DNA of 64,000 nucleotides from Streptomyces spinoverrucosus (GTDB lineage: Bacteria > Actinomycetota > Actinomycetes > Streptomycetales > Streptomycetaceae). Under the pieces are notes generated by a model. It did not search any database. It worked only from the letters and a program-made list of their open reading frames with translations, and was not told where the DNA came from. The stretch lies in NCBI RefSeq assembly GCF_006539505.1, contig NZ_BJND01000026.1:62001-126000 (forward strand), in the 5' to 3' direction. The translations under genes were made by a program, and so were the position numbers. Positions 1-8,159 of the stretch are shown piece after piece; position 1 is the first letter of the stretch; each line of letters begins with the position of its first letter.

Positions 1-333
1 GAACTCGTCCTCGTCCACCCGGCCACGATGCATTTCCTGAGCCGCTACGCGCTCGGCCTCACCGACACTCCGCTGCTGTGCGCCCTGCAGTCCACCTCCG
101 CGCTGGTCGGCGTGGCACCCTCGCTGCCGCCCGGCGCCCAGCACAGCCCCGTCGTCCAGGGGCACCTCGACACCCTGCGGGCCCGCCCCGGCGTCGTCGT
201 CGCGCCGACCGTCCCCGCGGTCAGCGCGAGCACCGGGGAGACCGAGGACGGGGGCGCGGCCCCGCTGTCGGAGCTGATGGGGCTGTGCGTCGGCGCGTAC
301 GCCCGGGCCCGGCGCGAGGAGGCGGCGGCGTGA
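1..333 (+). CDS. HFCD-family flavoprotein, C-terminal part (LxmD/SprF-like, probable peptidyl-cysteine decarboxylase)
   Basis: The reading frame is open from base 1, so the gene starts upstream of the window. About 110 C-terminal residues remain. They follow the homo-oligomeric flavin-containing Cys decarboxylase (HFCD) pattern: a hydrophobic strand ending in HPAT, a helix rich in A/L (ALGLTDTPLLCALQ), then VGVAPSLPPGAQHSPVVQGHL where classical members have a PAMN motif, and a final VVVAP strand. In class V lanthipeptide pathways such FMN enzymes oxidatively decarboxylate the C-terminal Cys of the precursor to give the thioenol used for AviCys/AviMeCys ring formation. The stop overlaps the next start (GTGA), so it is the first visible member of the operon. 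The PSLP in place of PAMN may only be family variation. The family call is good; the exact substrate is inferred from neighbours. Confidence 0.72.
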   Translation, partial: ELVLVHPATMHFLSRYALGLTDTPLLCALQSTSALVGVAPSLPPGAQHSPVVQGHLDTLRARPGVVVAPTVPAVSASTGETEDGGAAPLSELMGLCVGAYARARREEAAA

Positions 334-1226
334 GCGCGGTCGCCGAGTTCGCCACCGGGCTCCAGGTCACGCGGGTGCGGCGGACTCCCGACGGACGGTA
401 CGAGTGGTGGCAGGGGCCGGGGGCGTCCGCCTCCGCCCCGCCGGCCGCGCCGCTGGCGCCGTACGTCCCCCGCCACACCTCCGGCGCCGACCTGGTCGTG
501 CCGCGGGCGTCGGGCGGCGGCCTGGCGCACCTCGCGGACGGCCCGTACTCGGCCGCCGCCTGGCTGCGCGATCCGCGTCCGGCGGTACGGCAGTTGGTGG
601 CGCACGCGCTGGCCGCGGCGGGGACCGCACTACGGGAGCTGCACGCGGTCCCCGTACCGGACACGGCGGGCGTGCCGCCCGCCCTCACACGGCTGCGGGC
701 GTTCCTCGACGGCGACGGCACCCCCGCCCCGGCCCTCGCGCGCCTGCGCGAGCACGCCGTACGCGCCTGGGGCCCCGCCCGCGTCGAACGGCTCCGCTCC
801 TGGTGCGACGACCTGGCCGGGCCCGGCGGCACCGTCCTCGTGCACGGCTTCGCCTCCCTCGGCGCGCTGATCCCGCCCCTGCACCGGGGTCCGGTGGCGC
901 TGCTGACCGGGGAGGACCTGGGGGCCGCACGGCCCGAGCTGGACCTGGGCTGGCTGCTGGGGGACCTGGCCGAACTCGGCTGGGCCGTACCGGGGTCGGA
1001 GGCGTTCGGCGGGCCGGACCTGCCGCGGGTGCTGCTCGACGCGTACGGCCCGGGTGCGGACCGGGAGCCGGCGGGGCGGGCCGCCGTCGTACGGATCGCC
1101 GCGCACATGCGGGACTTCGCCGCGTACTGCGACTGGAGCGACGAACTCACCGACTACACCGCCTTCATCGCTGACCTGATCGACGAGGAGGGCCGCCGCG
1201 CGGTCCCCGGGGGAGCCACACCATGA
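330..1226 (+). CDS. LxmX-like class V lanthipeptide protein with degenerate kinase fold
   Basis: 298 aa, GTG start overlapping the previous stop (GTGA) and ATGA overlap with the next gene. Position and size match LxmX of the lexapeptide pathway, one of three proteins (K, X, Y) reported to be required for lanthionine formation. No enzyme signature is intact. The C-terminal half looks like an aminoglycoside-phosphotransferase fold that has lost its residues: LRELHAVP resembles the kinase helix before the catalytic loop, VHGFASLG sits where HGDLHPGN would be, and GEDLGAARPELDLGWLLGDLAEL sits where the DWE.A..G.P..DLA metal-binding stretch would be. I read it as a pseudokinase partner or scaffold for the downstream kinase-like gene. 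The identity rests mainly on gene context. Confidence 0.6.
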   Translation: MSAVAEFATGLQVTRVRRTPDGRYEWWQGPGASASAPPAAPLAPYVPRHTSGADLVVPRASGGGLAHLADGPYSAAAWLRDPRPAVRQLVAHALAAAGTALRELHAVPVPDTAGVPPALTRLRAFLDGDGTPAPALARLREHAVRAWGPARVERLRSWCDDLAGPGGTVLVHGFASLGALIPPLHRGPVALLTGEDLGAARPELDLGWLLGDLAELGWAVPGSEAFGGPDLPRVLLDAYGPGADREPAGRAAVVRIAAHMRDFAAYCDWSDELTDYTAFIADLIDEEGRRAVPGGATP

Positions 1227-2686
1227 CCACCACCACGACCGAACGGCCGCGTACCCGGCAGCGCTACCGGCCCACCGAGCTGGACACCGTCCCCGCCGTG
1301 AGCGCGCTGCTTCAGCGGCTCGGGCTCGGGCGGTTCGACCCGGAGGCGGTCACCGCGTTCGGCGGGCGCAACGACAACTGGGCGGGGCCGACCACGACCG
1401 GCGAGCAGGTGTTCGTCAAGACGGTCGCCCCGCTGCCGGACGACGGTGTCTGCCCCGAGCTGGAACGCGCCCTGAGCTTCGAGGAGCTGGCCGGGAGCCT
1501 GCCGCCCGGCTCGGCGCTGCGCTCGCCCGAGCTGCTCGGCGCGGACCCGGCCGCCGGGGTGACGGTCCACCGGCTGGTGCCCGGCGCCCGCTCGGGGGCC
1601 GAACTCGCCCTCGACGGCGAGTTCGACGAGGAGCTGTGCCGCGATGCCGGGCGGGCCATCGGCACCCTGCACGGCCTGGGGGCCGTCGACGGCCTGGACA
1701 CGGGGGAGGCGCCGCTGCCGCCCCTGAAGTGGCTGAAAGCCCTGCCGTGGAGCGCCGTCCAGGAGCGCAGCATGGCGCAGATCGCCGCCTGGCAGCTCGT
1801 CCAGGACGACACCGAGGTGGTGGCGGCGCTGCACCGACTGCGGGACGCGGAGCGGACCGTGCCGCGCACCCCGGCCCACTGCGATCTGCGCTTCGACCAG
1901 TTCATCCGGGCCGAGGAGGGGACAGGGGAGCTGTACCTGGTCGACTGGGAGGAGTTCCGCCTCGCCGATCCCGCGCGGGACGTGGGCGCGTTCGCCGGGG
2001 AGTGGCTGTTCCACGCCACCTACTCCGTGTTCGCGCCGACGGAGGCGGCCCCCGGCCGGCGGGAGGACAGCGCCGGTTTCGGGCTGACGCACGAGGAGAT
2101 CGTGGCGCGCGGCTCGGCGAGCCTGCGCCGGCATCTGCCCCGGATCGCCGCGTTCTGGCAGGGCTACCTGGAGTGCCGGCCGCTCGGCCGTGCGCTCGAC
2201 GCCGGGCTGCCCGAGCGGGCCGCCGCGTACGCCGGATGGCACATGTACGACCGTCTGATCGCCACCGCCGAGTCGCACGCGACGCTCAACCCGGTCGCCC
2301 GCGCCGCCGCGGGCATCGGCCGCACGGTCCTGCTCGACCCGGCGTCGGCCGCGCGGACGCTCGGGCTGAGCCTGACGGAGCCTGCGGGCCCCTCGGGGCC
2401 GCTTAACGCCTCCGCCGCGTCGGCTTCTTCGGCCGTCGTGAACGCCTCGGCGGCCGTGGCCACCGCGTACGCCGTGAACGCGGTGAACGCCTCGGCCGAT
2501 TCGGCCACGTCAGCTGCCGCATGCGCCGCGAGCACCGCGAACGCCGTTGAGTCCTCGGCCGCGTCGGCTTCTTCGGCCGCCGTGAACGCGCTGGCCACGT
2601 CGGCCTCTTCGGCCGTCGCGCAGGCCGTGAACGTCGTGAACGCCTCGAACGCCTCGAACGTCTCGAACGGGAGCAGCAACCGATGA
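1223..2686 (+). CDS. LxmK-like phosphotransferase (class V lanthipeptide Ser/Thr kinase) with Ala/Ser/Asn-rich tail
   Basis: 487 aa. An APH-like kinase fold occupies residues about 25-375: a glycine-containing loop GGRNDNW (about 47-53) followed by FVK (ATP lysine), a catalytic loop HCDLRFDQF (about 219-227) with the catalytic Asp, and VDWEEF (about 240) as metal-binding DxE-like motif. The Asn of the usual HxDxxxxN loop is Gln here. The family (LxmK, SprPT, TvaC) phosphorylates Ser/Thr of the precursor so that the HopA1-like lyase can eliminate phosphate. From about residue 393 to the end there is a low-complexity tail made of A, S, N and V, coded by imperfect DNA repeats, beyond the conserved fold. 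ATGA overlaps on both sides show translational coupling. Confidence 0.78.
   Translation: MTTTTTERPRTRQRYRPTELDTVPAVSALLQRLGLGRFDPEAVTAFGGRNDNWAGPTTTGEQVFVKTVAPLPDDGVCPELERALSFEELAGSLPPGSALRSPELLGADPAAGVTVHRLVPGARSGAELALDGEFDEELCRDAGRAIGTLHGLGAVDGLDTGEAPLPPLKWLKALPWSAVQERSMAQIAAWQLVQDDTEVVAALHRLRDAERTVPRTPAHCDLRFDQFIRAEEGTGELYLVDWEEFRLADPARDVGAFAGEWLFHATYSVFAPTEAAPGRREDSAGFGLTHEEIVARGSASLRRHLPRIAAFWQGYLECRPLGRALDAGLPERAAAYAGWHMYDRLIATAESHATLNPVARAAAGIGRTVLLDPASAARTLGLSLTEPAGPSGPLNASAASASSAVVNASAAVATAYAVNAVNASADSATSAAACAASTANAVESSAASASSAAVNALATSASSAVAQAVNVVNASNASNVSNGSSNR
2401..2680 (+). repeat. Imperfect tandem/dispersed repeats coding the low-complexity tail of the LxmK-like kinase
   Basis: The stretch repeats short units related to gtcggcttcttcggccg followed by tcgtgaacgcc. 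Clear long copies begin at 2417, 2561 and 2597, and many shorter gaacgcctcg units lie between and after them (for example four in a row near 2638-2670). It codes an Ala/Ser/Asn/Val stretch with no Gly or charged spacing typical of a structured domain. Such repeats are prone to slippage, so length should vary between strains. Confidence 0.8.
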
Positions 2687-3747
2687 CCCTCCCCCTGTTG
2701 GACTCCCCGGTGCCGGGCGCATCCCCCGTCGCCCGGCACCGGGGGCTCGCGCCGCGGCTGGTCGCCGCGCTCGGTGCCGTGTCCGTCGCGCCGGGCGCCC
2801 GCGAGGCCACCGTCGCCGGGCGCCCGGTCAGCGCCGACAGTCCGCGCGACCTGCGCGGCCGGCTCACCAACGCGCTGTACGAGGAACTCCACGCCGGCCG
2901 CCACCGGGGCGGCGCCCTCCCCGACGGGCCGCCGCCACGCCGCACCCTGCGCGACCCCGCACTGGAGCGCCGGCTCTCGGCCGCCGTGCCGCACACCACC
3001 ACCCCCACCCGGGGCCGGCTCGTCGAGGTGCTCCGACGGCCGGACGGCGACCAGCTCGTCGTACGCCTCCCCGAGGTCACCGCGCGCGTTCCCGCCGACC
3101 GGCTGCTGAGCCCGGCCTCCCCGCCCGAGCCCGGCGAGTACGTCGAGCTCGCGCTGGAAGCCGCCCGGCCCGCGCTGTCCCCCGGCTTCTTCTACGTCAT
3201 GGGCTCCCGCCCGCTGCCCCGCCCCGCCGGTGCCGTACGCCGCCTCTTCCTGCACGCGCGGGACGCGGACGCGGCGGTCGTGCTGTGGGGCGCGGCGCTC
3301 GGGGCGTTGGAGGCGGCCGAGGCCCGGTACCACGCCAAGGTGCTCTCCGATCCGCAGGACTTCCCGCGCCGGGACGCCGTCGTGGTCTACCTGCACGGTG
3401 ACCACCGGCCGGGCGAGCGCGCGGTCGCGGCGGCCGTGGCCCCGCACGCGGGCACGCTCACCGGCATCGACACCTCGGTGTTCACCGACGAACTCGCCCC
3501 GGGCGTCGCCGCCGCCTGGGACCCGCAGGACCCGCGTCCCGGACAGAGCGGCATGAGCTTCGGCCAGCACCGGGCCTTCGCGCTGGCGTCCGGGCTGATC
3601 GAGCACGCCCTGGCGGCCGACGCATCGGCCGACGCCTCCGGCGCACGTACCCGTGAGGAGTACGTCGTACGGGCCTTCCACGAGGCGGGAATCGACCCGC
3701 TGCACCCCCAGAACAACCTCGACACCCGCCCGGGAGACGGCCGATGA
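2683..3747 (+). CDS. HopA1-family lyase-like protein (LxmY/SprH-like)
   Basis: 354 aa, ATGA overlap with the kinase gene. It matches the T3SS effector HopA1 family found in class V lanthipeptide and thioviridamide-type pathways: RLTNALYEELHAGRH near residue 65, FFYVMGSRPL around 170, then RRLFLHARD, a central helix LGALEAAEARYHAKVLSDP, and the signature block PGVAAAWDPQ...SFGQHRAFALASGLIEHA (about 268-305), ending with GIDPLHPQNNLDT. In the lexapeptide model this protein catalyses phosphate elimination from phospho-Ser/Thr to give dehydroamino acids and, with its partners, thioether ring closure. There is no membrane segment or signal peptide, so it acts in the cytoplasm on the leader-bound precursor. 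Confidence 0.8.
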   Translation: MTLPLLDSPVPGASPVARHRGLAPRLVAALGAVSVAPGAREATVAGRPVSADSPRDLRGRLTNALYEELHAGRHRGGALPDGPPPRRTLRDPALERRLSAAVPHTTTPTRGRLVEVLRRPDGDQLVVRLPEVTARVPADRLLSPASPPEPGEYVELALEAARPALSPGFFYVMGSRPLPRPAGAVRRLFLHARDADAAVVLWGAALGALEAAEARYHAKVLSDPQDFPRRDAVVVYLHGDHRPGERAVAAAVAPHAGTLTGIDTSVFTDELAPGVAAAWDPQDPRPGQSGMSFGQHRAFALASGLIEHALAADASADASGARTREEYVVRAFHEAGIDPLHPQNNLDTRPGDGR

Positions 3748-4532
3748 CCACCACCGCCCCTGCCGCCGATACCGTCGGCGGCCTCGGTACCGCGCTGACC
3801 ACCGCCTACAGCGACGCGCTCGCCGAGGTGTACGACGAGATCTACCCCAGCACCCCGGATCTGGAGGACATCGCCGACTTCCTGCTCACCCTCACCGCAC
3901 CCGGCGCGAGCGTGCTCGAACTCGGCGTCGGCACCGGCCGAGTGGCGTTGCCGCTCGCGGACAAGGGCTTCCAGGTGTACGGCGTCGACTCCTCCGAGGG
4001 CATGCTCGCCCGCCTCGCCGAGAAGGACTCCGAGGGCCGGATCACCCCCGTGCACGCCGACTTCGCCGCCCTCGACCTCGGCCGCACCTTCGACGTCGTC
4101 CTCGCGCCCTTCAACTCCCTGTGCTGCGCGGTCGCCCCGGACGAGCAGATCGCCCTGATGCACGCGGTGGCCCGGCACACCGCGCCCGAGGGCCATGTCG
4201 TCATCGAGACGTTCGACCCCAGCGACTACCACGTCCAGAAGAAGAACGAGATCAGCACCTACCCGATCCCCGGGCGCGGAGCCATGATCGAGTCCATCGG
4301 GGTGCTGCCCGCCTCGCAGAACATGATGGTCCACAACACCCTGTTCCTCGACGGAGAGCCCCCGAAGTCCGCGACCACGGTGATGCGGTATCTGTGGCCC
4401 AGCGAACTCGACCTGCTCGCCGGCATCGCCCGCCTGGAGCTGTCCGCCCGCTACTCCGGCTGGCGCGAGCAGCCCTTCGACGGCGGCGACAGCCGCAAGA
4501 TGTGCGTCTCCGTGTACCGGCCGCTGTCATGA
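3744..4532 (+). CDS. Class I SAM-dependent methyltransferase (probable N-terminal N-methyltransferase of the lanthipeptide)
   Basis: 262 aa, ATGA overlaps with both neighbours. The Rossmann methyltransferase fold is clear: motif I VLELGVGTGRVALPLADKG at about residues 54-72, acidic VDSSEGML after strand 2, and ADFAALDLG.TFDVVLAPFNSL as motif II/post-II. In lexapeptide and pristinin clusters the equivalent enzyme (LxmM/SprMe) N,N-dimethylates the N-terminal residue after leader removal, and the two M16 peptidase genes directly downstream fit that order of events. Assignment of the methylated position is inference from the homologous clusters. Confidence 0.78.
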   Translation: MTTTAPAADTVGGLGTALTTAYSDALAEVYDEIYPSTPDLEDIADFLLTLTAPGASVLELGVGTGRVALPLADKGFQVYGVDSSEGMLARLAEKDSEGRITPVHADFAALDLGRTFDVVLAPFNSLCCAVAPDEQIALMHAVARHTAPEGHVVIETFDPSDYHVQKKNEISTYPIPGRGAMIESIGVLPASQNMMVHNTLFLDGEPPKSATTVMRYLWPSELDLLAGIARLELSARYSGWREQPFDGGDSRKMCVSVYRPLS

Positions 4533-5869
4533 GCGTCCCGCTGGTCGTCGAGGAGCTGCCCGGGCGCGGGCTCGTGGCCGTGGCGCTGACCGTGGGCGCG
4601 GGCGGTGACGACGATCCGCCGGGGCGGCACGGCATGGCCCACCTCGTGGAGCACCTGATGTTCCCGCGCGGCGACGAGGGCGACGCGGGCCATGTGGCCC
4701 TGGTCGAGGAGGCGGGCGGCATGTGCAACGCCGAGACCCACCGCGACCACACGGTCTTCCACACCGTCGTCCCCGCCGACGCCCTCCCCGACGTGCTGGC
4801 CTGGGAGGCCCGGCGGCTGCTGCGCTTCGATCCGGCGCCGGCGACCGTGCGCTCGGAGGCCGCCGTCATCGCCGAGGAGATCCGCGCGGCGGACGCCGGC
4901 AACCGGCTCTGGGACATCGTGCTCGCCGCGCTCCACCCAGGCGCGCGCGACGCCTACGGCACGACGGAGGAGCTGCGCGCGGCGACGGCCGGGGAGGCGG
5001 AGGCCTTCTTCCGGCGCCACTACAGGCCCGGGCGGGCGGTGCTGTCCGTGGTCGGGGACGTGACGGCGGGTCGGGTGGCGGAGCTGGTGGAACGGGAGTT
5101 CGGGGACTGGGGGACGAGCGGGGGTGCGGTCCCGCCGGGCCGGGGCTCGGATGCAGGGCCGCCGGTTCGGGAGTCGGTGGGCCGGAGCTCGGGTGCGGGG
5201 GTGCCGGTTCGGGAGTCGGTGGGCCGGGGCTCGGGTGCGGGCGTGTCGCTGCCGGAGGCCGAGCCACGGGCCGTCCCGGCGAAGGGCGTCGGCGCCCCGG
5301 CGTCCGGCACCCCTGTGCCGTACCACCGGGACGCCGTGGCGATCGGGCACGCGCTGGCCGACCCGCGTGCGGGACTCGGGCCGTACCTCGCGCAGGTCGT
5401 CCTCTGCGAGGTCCTGCTTCGCACCCGGCTCCCCCGCCTCCTCGCCGGCACCGGCGCCCTGGACGCGGCGACCGTGCGCTGCGGCTACCAGGGCCAGTGG
5501 CTCGCCTCCGCCGCCCCCGACCTCGCGCTGGTCCTGCTCGGCAGGGCCCCCGGCACCGGCACCGAGGAGGCCGTCGGCCGGTGGCTGGACGTCCTCGGCG
5601 CCCTGGCCGCCGCCCCGCCCGGCGAGGATGAACTGCGGCCCGCGGTGGCCGTCCTGCGGGCCGCCTGGCACCGCCAGGCCGACTCCCTCGCCGCCCGCGC
5701 GCTCGCCCACGGCCGCGCCGAGCTGCTCTTCCCCCGCCAGGAGGGGGCCGCACCCGACGCCGTCCCCGCGCACCTGGCCGCCGTCACCGCCGCCGACGTC
5801 TCGGCCACCGCCCGCGCCCTGCTCACCACGCCCCCGACCGTCCGCACCCTGGAGGGAGTCACCCCGTGA
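4529..5869 (+). CDS. M16-family zinc metallopeptidase, catalytic subunit (probable leader peptidase)
   Basis: 446 aa. The inverted zinc motif HxxEH is present (HLVEH, residues about 38-42), with the third zinc ligand Glu about 75 residues later in IAEEIRAAD, as in active M16 peptidases (insulinase/MPP-beta type). A central linker of about 45 residues contains a repeated PVRESVGR.SGAG unit, so the two halves of the clamshell are joined by a flexible repeat. It sits next to a second M16 gene without HxxEH, giving the usual active/inactive M16B heterodimer. Known class V clusters carry two such peptidase genes (sprP1/sprP2), presumed to remove the leader peptide. Start ATG overlaps the methyltransferase stop; the 3' end overlaps the next GTG. 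Confidence 0.8.
   Translation: MSVPLVVEELPGRGLVAVALTVGAGGDDDPPGRHGMAHLVEHLMFPRGDEGDAGHVALVEEAGGMCNAETHRDHTVFHTVVPADALPDVLAWEARRLLRFDPAPATVRSEAAVIAEEIRAADAGNRLWDIVLAALHPGARDAYGTTEELRAATAGEAEAFFRRHYRPGRAVLSVVGDVTAGRVAELVEREFGDWGTSGGAVPPGRGSDAGPPVRESVGRSSGAGVPVRESVGRGSGAGVSLPEAEPRAVPAKGVGAPASGTPVPYHRDAVAIGHALADPRAGLGPYLAQVVLCEVLLRTRLPRLLAGTGALDAATVRCGYQGQWLASAAPDLALVLLGRAPGTGTEEAVGRWLDVLGALAAAPPGEDELRPAVAVLRAAWHRQADSLAARALAHGRAELLFPRQEGAAPDAVPAHLAAVTAADVSATARALLTTPPTVRTLEGVTP
5150..5252 (+). repeat. Two-copy in-frame tandem repeat (about 54 bp unit) inside the M16 peptidase gene
   Basis: The unit begins near ggttcgggagtcggtgggcc and recurs once after about 54 bases with two or three mismatches, then decays. 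It codes PVRESVGRSSGAGV then PVRESVGRGSGAGV. It lies at the interdomain linker, so copy number could change without breaking either domain. Confidence 0.8.
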
Positions 5870-7176
5870 AGGTCCTCTCGCCCCCGCGCCCGGTGCCCTG
5901 GCGGGACACCCTCCGCACGGTCCTGGCGAACGGTCTGGACACCGTCGTCGTGCCCGCGCCGGGCGCCCCGCTGGCCGAGCTGCGCCTGGTCCTGCCGTAC
6001 GCCCGCACCGGGCACGCCCGCACGCAGGAGCTGCTCGCCGCCGGGCTCGGCACCGCCACCACGTCCCGGGACCGGCGGGAGGTCGCGGAGCTGGCGGCCG
6101 GCCTCGGCGCCGAGGTCAGCACGGTGGTGACCGCCGAGCATTTGGTCCTCTCGGTGAGCGTGCTGGCGGAGGGCCTGCCGGCCGCGCTGGACCTCCTCGC
6201 CGACCTGCTCCTGCACCCGGCGTACGACCCTCCGGCCGTCCCCGGCCCGGCCGCCCCCGCGCCGCCCGGCCCCCGCACCCGCCTGCGCCGGGCCCAGCTC
6301 CGCCACGCCTTCGGTGGCCCCCACCCGCTGTCCGACGACCCGGCCGGCACTGCCGTCCCCACCGTCGAGGAGCTGCACGCCCTCCACCGGCGGGCAGTCG
6401 TCCCGCACGGAGCCGTCCTGCTGCTGATGACCGGCGAGGAGCCGGACCGGGTACTGGCCCGGGTACGCGAGGCGCTGGCGGACTGGACCGGCGGCCCCTC
6501 CGGCCTCCTCCTGCCCCCTTTCCCCCGCCGCACCCCGACCCCCGGACGCCTGGCGCTGCACGACCCCGCCGCCGACCAGGCGCTGCTGCTCACCGCGGGA
6601 CCCGCCGTCCCGGCCCCCGACCCGGCGCACACCGCGCTGCACCTCGCCCAGGTCGTGCTGGGCGGCCACGCCACGTCCCGGCTGACCCAGCGGCTCCGGG
6701 AACGCCACGGCCTGGCATACGCCGTCGACGCCCGGGTCCGGCAGAACCGCGCCGGCTGCTGGCTGGAGATCGACTGCGCCGGTGCTCCCGGCACCGGCGA
6801 CCGGCTGGCGGCGGAGGTCACCGCCTGCCTCGCGGAACTGGCCGCCACCGGTCCCACCCCCGAGGAGGCGCGCCGCGCCCGCCGCTACGCGGCCGGGTTC
6901 ACCCGCTTCGCCCTCGCCACGCGCGCGGAGGAGGCGAGCGCGCTGGCGGGCTTCGCGGCGAGCGGCCTGCCCCTGGACTGGCTGGCGCACTACCCGGACG
7001 CCCTGGCCGAGGTGTCGGACCGGCAGATCGCCGAGTCCGCGGCGGCCTTCCTGGACCCGGCCCGCGCCCTGGTGACCACCCTCGACCGCACCGGCCCCGC
7101 ACCCACAGGACGCTCCGCACCCACAGGACGCTCCGCACCCACAGGACGTTCCGCACCCACAGGACACGGACGATGA
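5866..7176 (+). CDS. M16-family peptidase-like protein, non-catalytic partner subunit
   Basis: 436 aa, GTG start overlapping the previous stop. The fold is M16 (N-terminal VLANGLDTVVVP...LAELRLVLPYARTG; C-terminal VVLGGHATSRLTQRLRERHGLAYAV), but the position of the HxxEH motif reads LLAAGLGTATTS, so zinc ligands are absent. The C-terminal Arg...Tyr arrangement (RLTQRLRERHGLAY) is the substrate-holding signature typical of the inactive partner in M16B heterodimers. Together with the preceding gene it should form the leader-processing complex. The extreme C terminus carries four APTGRS-type repeats that run up to the stop codon. Confidence 0.78.
   Translation: MKVLSPPRPVPWRDTLRTVLANGLDTVVVPAPGAPLAELRLVLPYARTGHARTQELLAAGLGTATTSRDRREVAELAAGLGAEVSTVVTAEHLVLSVSVLAEGLPAALDLLADLLLHPAYDPPAVPGPAAPAPPGPRTRLRRAQLRHAFGGPHPLSDDPAGTAVPTVEELHALHRRAVVPHGAVLLLMTGEEPDRVLARVREALADWTGGPSGLLLPPFPRRTPTPGRLALHDPAADQALLLTAGPAVPAPDPAHTALHLAQVVLGGHATSRLTQRLRERHGLAYAVDARVRQNRAGCWLEIDCAGAPGTGDRLAAEVTACLAELAATGPTPEEARRARRYAAGFTRFALATRAEEASALAGFAASGLPLDWLAHYPDALAEVSDRQIAESAAAFLDPARALVTTLDRTGPAPTGRSAPTGRSAPTGRSAPTGHGR
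7089..7164 (+). repeat. 18-bp tandem repeat, four copies, at the 3' end of the second M16 gene
   Basis: The unit gcacccacaggacgctcc is repeated about four times with single changes and codes (APTGRS)n just before the stop. It is a minisatellite in a disordered C-terminal tail; the next gene's ATG overlaps the stop directly after it. Confidence 0.85.
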
Positions 7177-8159
7177 CCACACCGGAACAGCAGACCGACG
7201 CCCCGGCGGTCCTCTACCCCCTCCAGCCCGACCACCCCGAACTCGTCGCCCCCTTCGCCGAGCTGGTGGCCCGCACCGGTGCCCGGCGGCTCTGGCTCTG
7301 CCAGTCCTTCCGGGCGGAACCGCACCAGGTGCTGGCGTACTTGGCCGGTATGGGCCACAGCGTCCCCGTGGGCACGTCGGTCACCCTGCTCCCGCTGCGG
7401 CACCCGTACGAGGCGGCGCTCCAGGCCCGTTCCCTCGCACTGCTCACCGGCCGGCCGGTCGTGGCCGGATACGGCATCGGCACGCCCGAGTTCGCCCAGG
7501 GGCTCACCCCCGAGCCGTACCGCAGCCCGCGCACGGCAGTGGCGGAGTACCTGACGTCCGTGCGCGCCCTGCTGAACGGCGAGGACGTGGCGCACGACGG
7601 CCCGTACCACTGCCTGCACGCTTCCCTACCCCCGGTGGGTCCGCACGCGCCGGTGGAGGTCGGCGCCGGGGTGCTGCGGCCGGGCATGGCCCGTACGGCG
7701 GGCGCGACCGCGGACATGGCGATCACGTGGATGACCCCGCCGTCCTACATCCGCGACACGCTCGCCCCCCAACTGGCTGCCGGCGCCGCCGAGGCGGGCC
7801 GTGCCACCCGCCCGCGCATCGCGACGGCCGTCCATGTGGCCGTCCGCCGCCCCGGCCGCGACCCGCGCCGCCTGGCCCGGGCCGCCGCGGGTGCGCACCT
7901 GCGCGCCCCGCACTACGCGGACATGCTCCGCCGTGCGGGCGTCGACGTGGACGCCCCCGATCCCGCCGCCGAACTGCTCCGCGCCGGCGTGGTGGTCACC
8001 GGCACACCCGAGGAGATCGCCGCCACCCTCGCCGACCACCGGGCCGCAGGCGTCGACGAACTCGTCCTCAACCCCACGGCCACACTCCTCACCGAGGGCG
8101 TCCACGCAGCGGTCACCGACCTGGAGGAAATCACCGCGGCCCTCGGAGCCGTGAGTTGA
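7173..8159 (+). CDS. LLM-class F420-type oxidoreductase (LxmJ/SprOR-like, dehydroalanine reductase candidate)
   Basis: 328 aa, ATGA overlap with the previous gene. The luciferase-like monooxygenase fold is recognisable: early strand LWLCQSFRAEPHQVLAYLAGMGHSVPVGTSVTLLPLRHP, then GIGTPEFAQGL and RTAVAEYLTSVRALLNGE, and VEVGAGVLRPGMARTAGATADMAITWMTPP. In lexapeptide biosynthesis the equivalent F420H2-dependent enzyme LxmJ reduces dehydroalanine to D-Ala. Being the last gene in the coupled operon is consistent with a tailoring role. Cofactor choice (F420 rather than FMN) is inferred from the family. Confidence 0.75.
   Translation: MTTPEQQTDAPAVLYPLQPDHPELVAPFAELVARTGARRLWLCQSFRAEPHQVLAYLAGMGHSVPVGTSVTLLPLRHPYEAALQARSLALLTGRPVVAGYGIGTPEFAQGLTPEPYRSPRTAVAEYLTSVRALLNGEDVAHDGPYHCLHASLPPVGPHAPVEVGAGVLRPGMARTAGATADMAITWMTPPSYIRDTLAPQLAAGAAEAGRATRPRIATAVHVAVRRPGRDPRRLARAAAGAHLRAPHYADMLRRAGVDVDAPDPAAELLRAGVVVTGTPEEIAATLADHRAAGVDELVLNPTATLLTEGVHAAVTDLEEITAALGAVS

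Noticed and set aside
2403..3705. Long minus-strand frames opposite the kinase tail and HopA1-like gene
   Set aside because: They are Arg/Ser- or Ala/Glu-repeat translations of the same repeats in other frames and lack start signals; the plus-strand operon explains the region.
5130..5252. Repeats considered as a CRISPR array
   Set aside because: Only two in-frame copies with no spacers, inside a peptidase gene; no cas genes in the window.
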